From Piscinibacter sp047602365 (GTDB taxonomy: Bacteria > Pseudomonadota > Gammaproteobacteria > Burkholderiales > Burkholderiaceae_C), in NCBI GenBank assembly GCA_047602365.1, contig JASGHM010000001.1:806001-870000 (forward strand): a DNA stretch of 64,000 nucleotides, given 5' to 3'. Under the pieces are notes generated by a model. That model did not search any database and was not told the DNA's origin. It saw only the letters and a list, made by a program, of their open reading frames with translations. The translations under genes were made by a program, and so were the position numbers. Shown piece by piece: positions 1-7,779 of this stretch. Position 1 is the first letter of the stretch. Each line of letters opens with the position of its first letter.

Positions 1-1
1 G

Positions 2-1939
2 ATCGGCGCGGCGGGCAGCCTGGAGCGCGGCACCACGGTCAGCGACTTCGACCCGATGGAGCGCCGCGCCCAGCACTCGCTGAACACCGCGGTGATGCAC
101 TTCGAGCACGGCGGCATGCGCGTGCACCTGCTCGACACGCCCGGCTACCCCGACTTCGTCGGCCAGTCGATGACGGCGCTGGAGGCGGTGGAGACCGCCG
201 CGGTGGTGATCAACGCCGGCACCGGCATCGAGATGATGAGCGTGCGCATGATGGACTGGGCGCGCGAGCGCGGGCTCGACCGCATGCTCATCGTCAACAA
301 GATCGACGCGCAGGGTGTCGACCTGCCGGGACTGCTGGCGCAGATCCGCGAGACCTTCGGCAAGGAATGCCTGCCGCTGAACCTGCCGGCCGCCGGCGGC
401 ACGAAAGTGGTCGACTGCTTCTTCAACACCGCCGGCGACAGCGACTTCGGCTCGGTGGCCGACGCGCACCGCGCGCTGGTCGAGCAGGTGGTGGAGGTCG
501 ACGCCGCCTTCGTCGACCGCTATCTGAACGACGGCGACGTCGACCCGAAGGAACTGCACGCGCCGCTGGAGCAGGCGTTGCGCGAAGGCCACCTGATCCC
601 GGTGTGTTTCGTCTCGGCGCGCACGGGTGCCGGCGTGCCCGAACTGCTCGACGTCATCGAGCTGCTGTTGCCGCACCCCGGCGAGGGCAACCCGCCGCAG
701 TTCTACGAGGGCGAAGGTGCGGCCGCGAAGGAACTGCACGCCAGCCCCGATGCCGGCAAGCACGTCATCGCCCACGTGTTCAAGGTGACCGTCGACCCCT
801 ACGTCGGCCGCATGGGCATCTTCCGCGTCCACCAGGGCACGGTGACCAAGGACAGCCAGCTCTACATCGGCGACGGCCGCAAGCCGTTCAAGGTCGGCCA
901 CCTGTTCATGCTGCAGGGCAAGGAGCATGTCGAGGTGCCCTGCGGCCTGCCGGGCGACATCTGCGCGGTCGCCAAGGTCGACGAGATCCACTTCGACGCC
1001 GTGCTGCACGACGCCGCCGAGGACGACCACCTGCACCTGAAGCCGCTGCCCTTCCCGGTGCCGGTGCACGGCCTGGCGATCGAGCCGAAGCGGCGCGGCG
1101 ACGAGCAGCGCATGTGGGAGATCCTGCAGAAGCTGGTCGACGAGGACCCCTGCCTGAAGGTCGAGCATGTCGCGGTGACCAACGAGACGGTGGTCTACGG
1201 CCTCGGCGAGCTGCACCTGCGCACGCTGCTCGAGCGCATGACCGAGACCTACAAGTGCGAGGTCAGCACGCGCCCGCCGCGCATCGCCTACCGCGAGACC
1301 ATCACCGCGCCGGCCGAAGGCCACCACCGCCACAAGAAGCAGAGCGGCGGCGCCGGCCAGTTCGGCGAGGTCTACCTGCGCATCGAGCCGCTGCCGCGCG
1401 GCGCGGGCTTCGAGTTCGTCGACCAGGTCAAGGGCGGCACCATCCCGACGCAGTTCATTCCCGCCGTCGAGAAGGGCGTGCGCCAGGCGCTGGACTCCGG
1501 CGTGGTCGCCGGCTACCCGGTCAAGGACGTGCGCGTGGTCGTCTACGACGGCAAGTCGCACAGCGTCGACTCGAAGGACATCGCCTTCGCGACCGCCGGC
1601 CGCAAGGCCTTCGTCGACGCGGTGCTGAAGGCGCGGCCGATCGTGCTGGAGCCGATCGTCAAGGTCGAGATCCATGCACCCGAACCGGCGATGGGCGACA
1701 TCACCGGCGACCTGTCGGCCAAGCGAGGGCAAGTCAGCGGCACGCAGGCGCTGATGGGCGGTGCGATCGTCGTCAACGGCCAGGTGCCGCTGTCGGAGCT
1801 CAACGGCTACCAGGCGCGCCTGAACGGCATGACCGGCGGCCAGGGGCGCTACACGCTGGCGCTGAGCCACTACGAGGCGGTGCCGCCGACCGTGCAGGCG
1901 CAGCTCGCCGCGCAGTTCAAGCCGCGCGAGGACGAGTAG
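2..1939 (+). CDS. Elongation factor G paralogue (EF-G2/FusA-like translational GTPase), 5' truncated by window edge
   Basis: The open frame runs in from before base 1, so the start and the P-loop (G1) lie outside the window; the first in-frame ATG (56) is internal. G2-type threonines (RGTTVSDFDPME), the G3 box DTPGYPDF and the G4 box NKID are visible, followed by the beta-barrel domain and the EF-G domains IV and V (VKGGTIPTQFIPAVEKG). The sequence resembles the divergent EF-G-like GTPases that bacteria carry beside the canonical fusA. No str-operon neighbours (rpsL, rpsG, tuf) follow, which also argues for a paralogue. The exact role of these paralogues is unsettled. The family is clear; the specific function is not. 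Confidence 0.9.
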   Translation: MGAAGSLERGTTVSDFDPMERRAQHSLNTAVMHFEHGGMRVHLLDTPGYPDFVGQSMTALEAVETAAVVINAGTGIEMMSVRMMDWARERGLDRMLIVNKIDAQGVDLPGLLAQIRETFGKECLPLNLPAAGGTKVVDCFFNTAGDSDFGSVADAHRALVEQVVEVDAAFVDRYLNDGDVDPKELHAPLEQALREGHLIPVCFVSARTGAGVPELLDVIELLLPHPGEGNPPQFYEGEGAAAKELHASPDAGKHVIAHVFKVTVDPYVGRMGIFRVHQGTVTKDSQLYIGDGRKPFKVGHLFMLQGKEHVEVPCGLPGDICAVAKVDEIHFDAVLHDAAEDDHLHLKPLPFPVPVHGLAIEPKRRGDEQRMWEILQKLVDEDPCLKVEHVAVTNETVVYGLGELHLRTLLERMTETYKCEVSTRPPRIAYRETITAPAEGHHRHKKQSGGAGQFGEVYLRIEPLPRGAGFEFVDQVKGGTIPTQFIPAVEKGVRQALDSGVVAGYPVKDVRVVVYDGKSHSVDSKDIAFATAGRKAFVDAVLKARPIVLEPIVKVEIHAPEPAMGDITGDLSAKRGQVSGTQALMGGAIVVNGQVPLSELNGYQARLNGMTGGQGRYTLALSHYEAVPPTVQAQLAAQFKPREDE

Positions 1940-1968
1940 CGGCGGCTTTGACCTGGCGCAGAGAGCGA

Positions 1969-2054
1969 TGCGGGCGGGCTCTTGAATCCGCCCGCAGGGC
2001 GCCCTATCTCCTTGGCATCGGCGGCCGCGTCGGCCGCCTCGCTGACCCAGGAGG
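1969..2054 (+). promoter_or_regulatory. Structured 5' UTR of hsp20, possible RNA thermometer
   Basis: Two hairpins lie before the small heat-shock gene. The first has a perfect 9-bp stem (1969-1977 with 1988-1996). The second pairs CTCCTTGG at 2008-2015 with CCAGGAG at 2047-2053, leaving one bulged T, and encloses a GC-rich inner stem (2020-2026 with 2032-2038). The second helix covers most of the Shine-Dalgarno AGGAGG (2049-2054). Sequestered ribosome sites with an imperfect helix are typical of RNA thermometers on small heat-shock genes; this is inferred from pairing only. Confidence 0.45.
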
Positions 2055-2059
2055 TTCTC

Positions 2060-2503
2060 ATGTTCTCTGTCCTGTCCCGCCCCGCTTCACAACTCACGCC
2101 CGTGTCGCGCGACCCGTTCAGCCTGGTCGACGCGATGTTCAACGACTGGGCCGGCCAGCGCGCCGCGCAGTCGCTGGTCTCGCGCGCCCGCCTCGACGTG
2201 ACCGAGCGCAACGGCAACTATGAAGTGCGCGCCGAACTGCCCGGTGCGAAGAAGGAAGACATCGCCATCGAGATCGACGGCGCCTCGGTGTCGATCAGCG
2301 CCAAGGTCAACACCCAGGTCGAGCGCAAGTCCGGTGAGCGCGTGCTGTACAGCGAGCGCACCCACGAGTCGTATGCACGCGCCTTCGAGCTGCCGCAGGC
2401 GGTGGACGCCAGTGCCTCCGACGCCAAGTTCGAGGATGGTGTGCTGACGCTGACGCTGCCGAAGAAGGACGCGCCGAAGTCGACGCGCGTGTCGGTGCGC
2501 TGA
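2060..2503 (+). CDS. Hsp20/alpha-crystallin family small heat-shock protein
   Basis: 147 residues. The C-terminal 100 residues form an alpha-crystallin domain: YEVRAELPGAKKEDIAIEID is the conserved first strand region and FEDGVLTLTLPKK carries the A-x-x-x-n-GvL signature. Such proteins form oligomers in the cytosol and hold unfolding proteins for refolding by DnaK and ClpB. ATG 2060 was chosen because AGGAGG (2049-2054) sits at ideal spacing; an in-frame start at 1982 has no ribosome site and adds a low-complexity stretch. The N-terminus is short, as in class A bacterial Hsp20s. The upstream leader can fold over the ribosome site. Confidence 0.93.
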   Translation: MFSVLSRPASQLTPVSRDPFSLVDAMFNDWAGQRAAQSLVSRARLDVTERNGNYEVRAELPGAKKEDIAIEIDGASVSISAKVNTQVERKSGERVLYSERTHESYARAFELPQAVDASASDAKFEDGVLTLTLPKKDAPKSTRVSVR

Positions 2504-2516
2504 AGCCGGCGGGCGA

Positions 2517-2924
2517 CTACAGGTCGCCCAGCGGCATCGTCGCCGGGAAGCCCTGGCCCGTGTCCGGGCCGCGCGGCGAGCCGGCGGCGCTGGCGCGTAC
2601 CCGCAGCTTGTCGAGTTCGTCGTAGGCCTCGGTGAGGTGGCGCGCCAGCTTCTCCTGCTCGGCGCGGTGTTCGCTGCCCAGTCGCTCGATGCGCGACGCC
2701 ATCTCGGCCTGCAGTGCCGCGACGTCGCGCTTCGCGCGGGCTTCGGCGGACGCCACGGCGGCCTGCGCACGCGCAGCCTCTTCGCGCAGCGACGCCTCGG
2801 CACGCTCCAGGCGCACCGCGAGTTCGCCAGCCCCACGGCCGCGCGCCAGCATCGCGCCGAGCACGGCGCCACCGAGCGCCGCCACGGCGGCGATTCCGAT
2901 CGTGATGCCCATGTCCATGTTCAC
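2517..2924 (-). CDS. Small membrane-anchored coiled-coil protein of unknown function
   Basis: 135 residues. After a short Met-rich start there is one transmembrane helix (about residues 6-26, rich in Ala, Gly, Ile and Val), then a long Ala/Glu/Arg-rich helix (about residues 30-108) with heptad character, and a Gly/Pro-rich tail. The predicted topology is an N-terminal anchor with a cytoplasmic coiled coil. It resembles small YhcB/DUF1043-like or RmuC-N-terminal-like proteins in architecture, but no family signature can be read. It ends 13 bases past the convergent hsp20 gene. Codon use fits its neighbours, so it is probably a real gene. Confidence 0.6.
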   Translation of the reverse strand: MNMDMGITIGIAAVAALGGAVLGAMLARGRGAGELAVRLERAEASLREEAARAQAAVASAEARAKRDVAALQAEMASRIERLGSEHRAEQEKLARHLTEAYDELDKLRVRASAAGSPRGPDTGQGFPATMPLGDL

Positions 2925-3036
2925 TCCCCTGCTCCAGGGTGCAGCGTAACGATTCCCGCGCCGGAAAGTCGATCAGATCGATGACCGCGTGACGAATTTC
3001 TGACCGGCGCGGCCAAATGCGACACGGCGCGCCCGG

Positions 3037-4239
3037 TCAGGCCGACCGCGGCTTGACGCAGGCCGCTGCCTGCTTGGCGCGCTGCCGCGCGGTCTCCACG
3101 TCCTCGTGCCGGGCCAGCGCCACGCCCATGCGGCGCTTGGCGAAACTCTCCGGCTTGCCGAACAGGCGCAGCTCGGTGCCAGGCACCGACAACGCGGCCT
3201 CGACGCCGTCGAAGACGATGCCCTGCGCCTCGACGCCGCCGTAGATCACCGCGCTGGCACCCGGGCTCTTCAGCGTGGTGTCCACCGGCAGGCCGAGGAT
3301 GGCGCGGGCGTGCAGCTCGAACTCGTTCTGCCACTGCGTCGTCATCGTCACCATGCCGGTGTCGTGCGGGCGCGGCGAGACCTCGCTGAACCAGACCTGG
3401 TCGCCCTTGACGAACAGCTCGACGCCGAACAGGCCCAATCCGCCGAGGTCGTCGGTCACCGCTTCGGCGATCAGCCGGGCACGCTCCAGCGCCGCCTCGC
3501 TCATCGGGTGCGGCTGCCAGCTCTCGACGTAGTCGCCGCTGACCTGCACATGGCCGATCGGATCGCAGAAATGCGTCTGCACGCCGCCGCGTGCATCCAT
3601 CGCACGCACCGTCAGCAGCGTGATCTCGTAGTCGAAATCGATGAAGCCCTCGACGATGATGCGGCCCTTGGCGACACGGCCGCCGGCCATCGCGTAGTCC
3701 CAGGCCTTCTTCACGTCGGCGGGGCCGTCGATCTTGCTCTGGCCCTTGCCCGAGCTGCTCATCACCGGCTTGACGATGCAGGGGTAACCGATGCCGGCAT
3801 CAATCGCCGCCTGCAGCTCCTCCAGCGAGTCGCAGAACTTGTACGGGCTGGTCGGCAGGCGCAGCGTCTCGGCGGCGAGGCGGCGGATGCCCTCGCGGTC
3901 CATCGTCAGCCGCGCCGCGCGTGCGGTCGGGATCACCCGTACCAGGCCTTCGGCCTCGAGCTGCTCGAGCATCGGCGTCGCGATCGCCTCGATCTCCGGC
4001 ACCACCAGCATCGGCCGCTCGGCCTCGATCAGCGCCTTCAGCTGCGCCGGGTCGCTCATCGTGATGGTGCGGGCGTGGTGGGCCACCTGCTGGCCGGGCG
4101 CGTTGTCGTAGCGGTCGACCGCGATGGTCTCGACGCCAAGGCGCTGCAGCGCGATCAGCACCTCCTTGCCGAGCTCGCCGCTGCCCAGCAGCATGACCTT
4201 GGTGGCGGTGGGTGACAGGGGGGTGCCGAGCGTCGTCAT
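3037..4239 (-). CDS. purT: Formate-dependent phosphoribosylglycinamide formyltransferase (GAR transformylase 2)
   Basis: 400 residues, the usual PurT length. It makes formyl-GAR from GAR, ATP and formate, the folate-independent version of the third step of purine synthesis. The N-terminal Rossmann-like preATP-grasp domain (VMLLGSGELGKEV) is followed by an ATP-grasp domain (PCIVKPVMSSSGKGQS phosphate-binding loop) and the Mg-binding segment VWFSEVSPRPHDTGMVT. It starts 84 bases from a divergent putative DNA-binding gene. No riboswitch-like structure is evident in that gap. Confidence 0.97.
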   Translation of the reverse strand: MTTLGTPLSPTATKVMLLGSGELGKEVLIALQRLGVETIAVDRYDNAPGQQVAHHARTITMSDPAQLKALIEAERPMLVVPEIEAIATPMLEQLEAEGLVRVIPTARAARLTMDREGIRRLAAETLRLPTSPYKFCDSLEELQAAIDAGIGYPCIVKPVMSSSGKGQSKIDGPADVKKAWDYAMAGGRVAKGRIIVEGFIDFDYEITLLTVRAMDARGGVQTHFCDPIGHVQVSGDYVESWQPHPMSEAALERARLIAEAVTDDLGGLGLFGVELFVKGDQVWFSEVSPRPHDTGMVTMTTQWQNEFELHARAILGLPVDTTLKSPGASAVIYGGVEAQGIVFDGVEAALSVPGTELRLFGKPESFAKRRMGVALARHEDVETARQRAKQAAACVKPRSA

Positions 4240-4311
4240 GGTGTGAAGCCTTTCGAAATCGGCGTGGATTGTCTCGCGGCCGTCTTGCGCGACGCCTGCT
4301 CAACACGCCTT

Positions 4312-4317
4312 TATCAT
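4312..4317 (+). promoter_or_regulatory. -10-like hexamer 6 bases before the start codon (possible leaderless start)
   Basis: TATCAT lies at 4312-4317, six bases before ATG 4324. There is no purine-rich ribosome site in front of that ATG. No good -35 is visible at 16-18 bases upstream. The arrangement fits a leaderless transcript and recurs at many genes in this window. Confidence 0.4.
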
Positions 4318-4323
4318 CGAGGC

Positions 4324-4881
4324 ATGACTCCCGGTGTGCGCGACGTCGCCCAGATCCGCCTCGACAACGCCTTGCTGCTGTTCGAGGAATTCGTTCAGGC
4401 CACGGTGAAACACCCCGATGCGGCGACGCTGCGCGGCCTCGAGCGGCGCTTTGCCGAGCGCCTGCAGATCCAGCCCAGCTACTGGAGCCAGATCAAGGGC
4501 CGCTCGCGGCAGATCGGCGAGCGGCTGGCGCGCCAGTTCGAGGTGCTGTGCCACAAGCCGCCGGGCTGGATGGACCAGCCGCACGGCACCGCCGTGGCCA
4601 TGGCCCCGGCCGCGGAGGAACCGCCGCACAACGTGCCGCAGGACGACGACGAACGTTTCATCGTCGGCCTGGTGCTGACCTACTACCGCCGCCACCCGCA
4701 GCGCGCCCGCACGCGGCTGCTCGACCTGCTCGGCGAGGTGCTGGCCGCGTCGCCGTCGGCGCCACCGCCGCCTTCCCCACCTGCTGCCGCGGGCAGGCCC
4801 GCCGCGCCCGCCCGTGACGACAGCGCCAGCCTGTGGGCGCAGACGCAGACCGGTGTGGCGCCGCTGAAACGCAAGCGTTGA
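4324..4881 (+). CDS. Putative DNA-binding protein with helix-turn-helix-like N-terminal half
   Basis: 185 residues, not a family recognised with certainty. Residues about 28-70 (LRGLERRFAERLQIQPSYWSQI...) have the spacing of a Cro/XRE-like helix-turn-helix, with a glycine-arginine turn after the presumed recognition helix. The middle is a Pro-rich linker and the C-terminus is Ala/Pro-rich and then basic (PLKRKR). The residues DERFIVGLVLTYYRRHPQRARTRLLDLL form a second predicted helical segment. It is divergent from purT, so it could regulate that gene, but nothing in the sequence proves it. ATG 4324 was preferred to the upstream in-frame start because the purT promoter region lies between them. 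Confidence 0.65.
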   Translation: MTPGVRDVAQIRLDNALLLFEEFVQATVKHPDAATLRGLERRFAERLQIQPSYWSQIKGRSRQIGERLARQFEVLCHKPPGWMDQPHGTAVAMAPAAEEPPHNVPQDDDERFIVGLVLTYYRRHPQRARTRLLDLLGEVLAASPSAPPPPSPPAAAGRPAAPARDDSASLWAQTQTGVAPLKRKR

Positions 4882-4899
4882 TCCCTAGATCAAGGGATC
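4880..4899 (+). terminator. Short hairpin after the putative DNA-binding gene, weak terminator
   Basis: GATCCCT (4880-4886) pairs with AGGGATC (4893-4899) around a 6-base loop. It overlaps the stop codon region of the upstream gene and is followed by only two T residues, so it would be a weak or Rho-assisted terminator at best. Confidence 0.3.
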
Positions 4900-4927
4900 T
4901 TGCCAAAGATAATCAATCGTTTATCAT
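4900..4927 (+). promoter_or_regulatory. Candidate sigma-70 promoter for the small-protein unit
   Basis: TTGCCA (4900-4905), a 16-base spacer and TATCAT (4922-4927) lie in the most AT-rich stretch of this intergenic region. Transcription would begin near 4934 and give a leader of about 275 bases before the first small gene at 5209. Confidence 0.5.
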
Positions 4928-5208
4928 GCGCGCAAGTCACGACAGCCGCCGCTGCCCGACGACACCCGCCGATCCACCCCCACTGCGCCCGATGCCCCGT
5001 CCGATGTTCCTGATTGCAGCCCGCTCGCGCCGCCGCGTCGTCGCCGAGCTGTCGCTGTCGCAGGCCGTCGCTGGTTGCCCCGTGCGTTCCGGATCCGATC
5101 CGGGCTGAAGCTGCCTCACGCTTCGCCCAAGGACGGCCCGGGATGCATCAGCACCCGGGCCGTCTGACTTTCAGGCCCCGCGCGGCCGCCGACCGAGGAG
5201 ATGCCGAC
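4928..5208 (+). promoter_or_regulatory. Structured leader region, no convincing gene
   Basis: About 280 bases without a supported gene. It contains two strong inverted repeats: CCGGAT (5089-5094) with ATCCGG (5098-5103), and an 11-bp perfect stem GACGGCCCGGG (5132-5142) with CCCGGGCCGTC (5154-5164), followed by TGACTTTC. The second could be an attenuator or terminator ahead of the small gene at 5209. A short open frame from ATG 4924 overlaps the promoter and was not accepted. Confidence 0.4.
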
Positions 5209-5370
5209 ATGAAGATCACGCTGAAGACCCTCAAGCCCCGCAATCCGCTGGTGGCTGCCGCGCGCTTCCGCCGCGCCGGCATGCACGGCGCCGGCAGCCG
5301 CCCCTCGCGGCAGCAGGGCCGCCACGCGCTGCGGCGCGAACTGACCCAGATGACACAGCACAGCCCCTGA
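5209..5370 (+). CDS. Very small basic protein, 53 residues, unknown function
   Basis: The product starts MKITLKTLKPRNPLVAAARF and is strongly basic (many Arg, Lys and His, almost no acidic residues), ending in QMTQHSP. GAGGAG (5195-5200) is an excellent ribosome site 8 bases from the ATG, better than those of most genes in this window. The composition suggests binding to RNA, DNA or acidic membrane rather than an enzyme. It is followed after 36 bases by a second small gene and a terminator, so the two probably form one unit. It is too short for family recognition by eye; a similar LKPRNP-type protein may be widespread in Burkholderiales. Confidence 0.6.
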   Translation: MKITLKTLKPRNPLVAAARFRRAGMHGAGSRPSRQQGRHALRRELTQMTQHSP

Positions 5371-5406
5371 ACCACGCGCGGCACGAACCGCGCCCTGGAG
5401 ACCACC

Positions 5407-5664
5407 ATGAGCCCGAAAGCCTCCCACTGGAGCCCGCTCGCCGAACGGCCGCAGCACTCCACCTTCGCCCGCCACGCCGCCGCCGGCGTGCTGCGCAGCG
5501 CCAGCGCCACGCTGGCCCGCGTCGCACGGCGCCTGGCCGTCGGCGCACGCCGGCCGCACACCGACCCGCGGCTGGAGTTCTACGCCGAGGCCGGCGCGCC
5601 CGAAGGCGCGCTGTACCTCGACGGCCAGCTGGTCGGCTGGCTGCACGGCGTGAAGCGCCTGTGA
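5407..5664 (+). CDS. Small protein of unknown function, 85 residues
   Basis: The N-terminal half is basic and Ala-rich, with a possible amphipathic helix (RSASATLARVARRLAV). The C-terminal half is different: PRLEFYAEAGAPEGALYLDG followed by QLVGWLHGVKRL looks like a small beta-hairpin unit. GGAG at 5397-5400 precedes ATG 5407 at good spacing. It is the last gene before a strong terminator and shares a likely transcript with the 53-residue gene upstream. No function can be assigned; the two halves could mean an N-terminal membrane or nucleic-acid contact plus a small folded tail. Confidence 0.6.
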   Translation: MSPKASHWSPLAERPQHSTFARHAAAGVLRSASATLARVARRLAVGARRPHTDPRLEFYAEAGAPEGALYLDGQLVGWLHGVKRL

Positions 5665-5688
5665 TCGCCACCGCCTTCCTGCCAACCC

Positions 5689-5724
5689 GACGCCCCGCGG
5701 CCCCGACGGCCACGGGGCGTCTTT
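5689..5724 (+). terminator. Rho-independent terminator of the small-protein unit
   Basis: GACGCCCCG (5689-5697) pairs perfectly with CGGGGCGTC (5713-5721), a 9-bp stem with a 15-base loop, followed by TTT. It lies just after the 85-residue gene and before the convergent aldo/keto reductase. Confidence 0.7.
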
Positions 5725-5744
5725 CCATCAGGCGCCGCGCTGGC

Positions 5745-6599
5745 TCAGACCATGGCCAGCGAGCCGCGGCGTTTCGGCGGCGGGAAGCGCGCGTCGATCT
5801 CGGCCAGGTCGGCCGCCGTCAGCTGCAGCGAGGCGGCCGCGAAGTTCTCGCGCAGGTGGGCTTCGCGCACCGCCTTCGGGATCGCCATCACGCCTGGCTG
5901 CTGCAGCGCCCAGGCCAGCGCGACCTGCGACGCGCTCGCGCCATGCCGCTGCGCGACGGCGGCCAGCGCGGCATCGCCGGCCAGCCGGCCCTGGTCGATC
6001 GGGCAGTAGGCCATCAGCGGCATGCCGTGGTGCTGCAGCCAGGGCAGCAGCGCGAAGCCGGCGCCACGTTCGCCGAGCGAGTAATTGACCTGATTGGCCG
6101 CGCAGGCCGTCCCGCCGCGCAGGCGCAGCAACTCCTCCATGTCGTCGACGTCGAAGTTGCTGACGCCCCACTGCGTGATCCAGCCGCGCGACTGCAATTC
6201 CTCGAAGCCGGCCACCGTCTCGGCCAGCGGGTGCTGGCCGCGCCAGTGCAGCAGATAGAGGTCGATGCGATCGAGCCCGAGCCGCTGGCGGCTGCGCTCG
6301 CAGGCGGCGCGCACGCCAGCGCGGCTGGCGTTGTGCGGGTAGACCTTGCTGACGACGAAGACCTGATCGCGCGTGACCGTGCCGGCACGCAGCGCCTCGG
6401 CCAGCGCCTGGCCGACCACCTCCTCGGCTCCGCCTTCGCCGTACATCTCGGCGGTGTCGATCACGCGGTAGCCGATCTCGAGCGCGAGCCGCACGGCCGC
6501 CACCTCGGCGGCGCGGGCCCGCGCCGACTCGCCCATGCGCCAGGTGCCCAGGCCGAGCGCGGGCCGGGTCGATCCATCGGCAAAGCGGACATGCTGCAT
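5745..6599 (-). CDS. Aldo/keto reductase
   Basis: 284 residues, a typical NAD(P)H-dependent carbonyl reductase barrel. The catalytic tetrad is visible: Asp and Tyr in IDTAEMYGEG, Lys in VVSKVYPHN and His in LYLLHWRG. The C-terminal cofactor segment is AIPKAVREAHLRENF. The start at 6599 (MQHVRFADG) was chosen because AGGAG sits about 9 bases upstream on the minus strand (6608-6612); the frame is open further upstream but runs into the divergent gene. The substrate cannot be read from sequence. It resembles YeaE-type reductases. Confidence 0.92.
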   Translation of the reverse strand: MQHVRFADGSTRPALGLGTWRMGESARARAAEVAAVRLALEIGYRVIDTAEMYGEGGAEEVVGQALAEALRAGTVTRDQVFVVSKVYPHNASRAGVRAACERSRQRLGLDRIDLYLLHWRGQHPLAETVAGFEELQSRGWITQWGVSNFDVDDMEELLRLRGGTACAANQVNYSLGERGAGFALLPWLQHHGMPLMAYCPIDQGRLAGDAALAAVAQRHGASASQVALAWALQQPGVMAIPKAVREAHLRENFAAASLQLTAADLAEIDARFPPPKRRGSLAMV

Positions 6600-6663
6600 G
6601 GCGGGCTCTCCTGACGCGATACTGCATGGTAGGCGCGCCGCCGCGCCCGACGAAAGGACCGCC

Positions 6664-7779
6664 ATGCCGCAGCGCCTGCACATCGCCCGCAACGACCTCC
6701 ACAGCGTGCATTGGGTCGACACGCCCGCGCAGCCGCTGGCCGACGGCGAGGTGCGCTTCCGTGTAGCCGACGTGGCGCTGACCGCCAACAACATCACCTA
6801 TGCCGCCTTCGGCGAGGCGATGCACTACTGGGACTTCTTCCCCAGCGGTGACCCTGCCACCGGTTGCCTGCCGGTGTGGGGCTTCGGCACCGCGGTCGAG
6901 TCGCGCCACGAGGCGGTGGCGGCCGGTGAACGTTTCTACGGCTACTGGCCACTGGGCGAGGAACTGGTCGTGCAGCCGGTGCGCGCCAATCAACGAGGCT
7001 TCGTCGACGGCGCCGAGCACCGGCAGGCGCTGCACTCGCTCTACAACCACTATGCACGCTGCAGTGCCGACGCCGGCTACGACGCGGCGCACGAGGCCGA
7101 GCAGGCGCTGCTGCGGCCGCTGTTCACCACATCGTTCCTGATCGACGACTTCATCGCCGACAACGCCGGCTTCGGCGCCGCGCAGGTGCTGCTGTCCAGC
7201 GCTTCGAGCAAGACCGCCTACGGCACCGCGTTCTGCCTGGCGCAGCGGCGCGGCCAGGCCGGCGCGCTGCGCATCGTCGGCCTGACCTCGGCGGCCAACG
7301 TCGGCTTCACGAAGGCGCTGGGCTGCTACGACGAGGTGCTGGCCTACGACACGCTGCCTGGCGCCTTCGACATCACGACGCCGGCGGTCTACGTCGACTT
7401 CAGCGGCAGCGCCGGCCTGCGCCGCACGATCCACGAGGCCTTCGGCGAGCAGCTGCGCTACAGCTGCTCGGTCGGCGGCACGCACTGGGACGAGATGTCC
7501 GCCAAGGGCGGCAGCCGCGACCTGCCCGGCCCGCGGCCGACGCTGTTCTTCGCGCCGGCCCAGGCCAGCAAGCGCATCGAGCAGTGGGGCCCCGCCGGCC
7601 TGCAGCAGCGCCTCGGCGCGGCCTGGGTCGCCTTCATGAAGCCGGTGACGAGTGCGCAGCCACCGTGGCTGAACGTGGTCAGGCACCGCGGCCCGCAGCC
7701 GGCAGAGGCGGTGTACCGCGCGCTGCTCGATGGCCATGCCGCGCCGCAGGACGGCCACATCGTGTCGCTCGCCGCATGA
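6664..7779 (+). CDS. DUF2855 family protein, linked to an ABC importer
   Basis: 371 residues. The N-terminal region (DGEVRFRVADVALTANNITYAAFG) resembles the GroES-like domain of zinc-free quinone-oxidoreductase relatives. A central VLLSSASSKTAYGTAF segment is the cofactor-binding-like part typical of DUF2855, whose function is unknown. An AAAGGA ribosome site precedes ATG 6664. Its stop overlaps the start of the ABC ATPase gene by 4 bases (ATGA), so translation is probably coupled. The protein is therefore likely to act on the imported compound or to be co-regulated with its uptake. Family confident, reaction unknown. Confidence 0.85.
   Translation: MPQRLHIARNDLHSVHWVDTPAQPLADGEVRFRVADVALTANNITYAAFGEAMHYWDFFPSGDPATGCLPVWGFGTAVESRHEAVAAGERFYGYWPLGEELVVQPVRANQRGFVDGAEHRQALHSLYNHYARCSADAGYDAAHEAEQALLRPLFTTSFLIDDFIADNAGFGAAQVLLSSASSKTAYGTAFCLAQRRGQAGALRIVGLTSAANVGFTKALGCYDEVLAYDTLPGAFDITTPAVYVDFSGSAGLRRTIHEAFGEQLRYSCSVGGTHWDEMSAKGGSRDLPGPRPTLFFAPAQASKRIEQWGPAGLQQRLGAAWVAFMKPVTSAQPPWLNVVRHRGPQPAEAVYRALLDGHAAPQDGHIVSLAA

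Noticed and set aside
2087..2872. Long minus-strand open frame across hsp20
   Set aside because: Antisense to a clear Hsp20 gene and Arg/Ala-rich like other shadow frames.
4924..5108. Short open frame from ATG 4924
   Set aside because: Its start overlaps the -10 of the candidate promoter, the product is low in complexity, and no ribosome site is present.
6600..6663. Thiamine or FMN riboswitch before the NMT1/THI5-like importer
   Set aside because: Only 64 bases lie between the divergent genes, too short for either riboswitch, and no conserved core words are seen.
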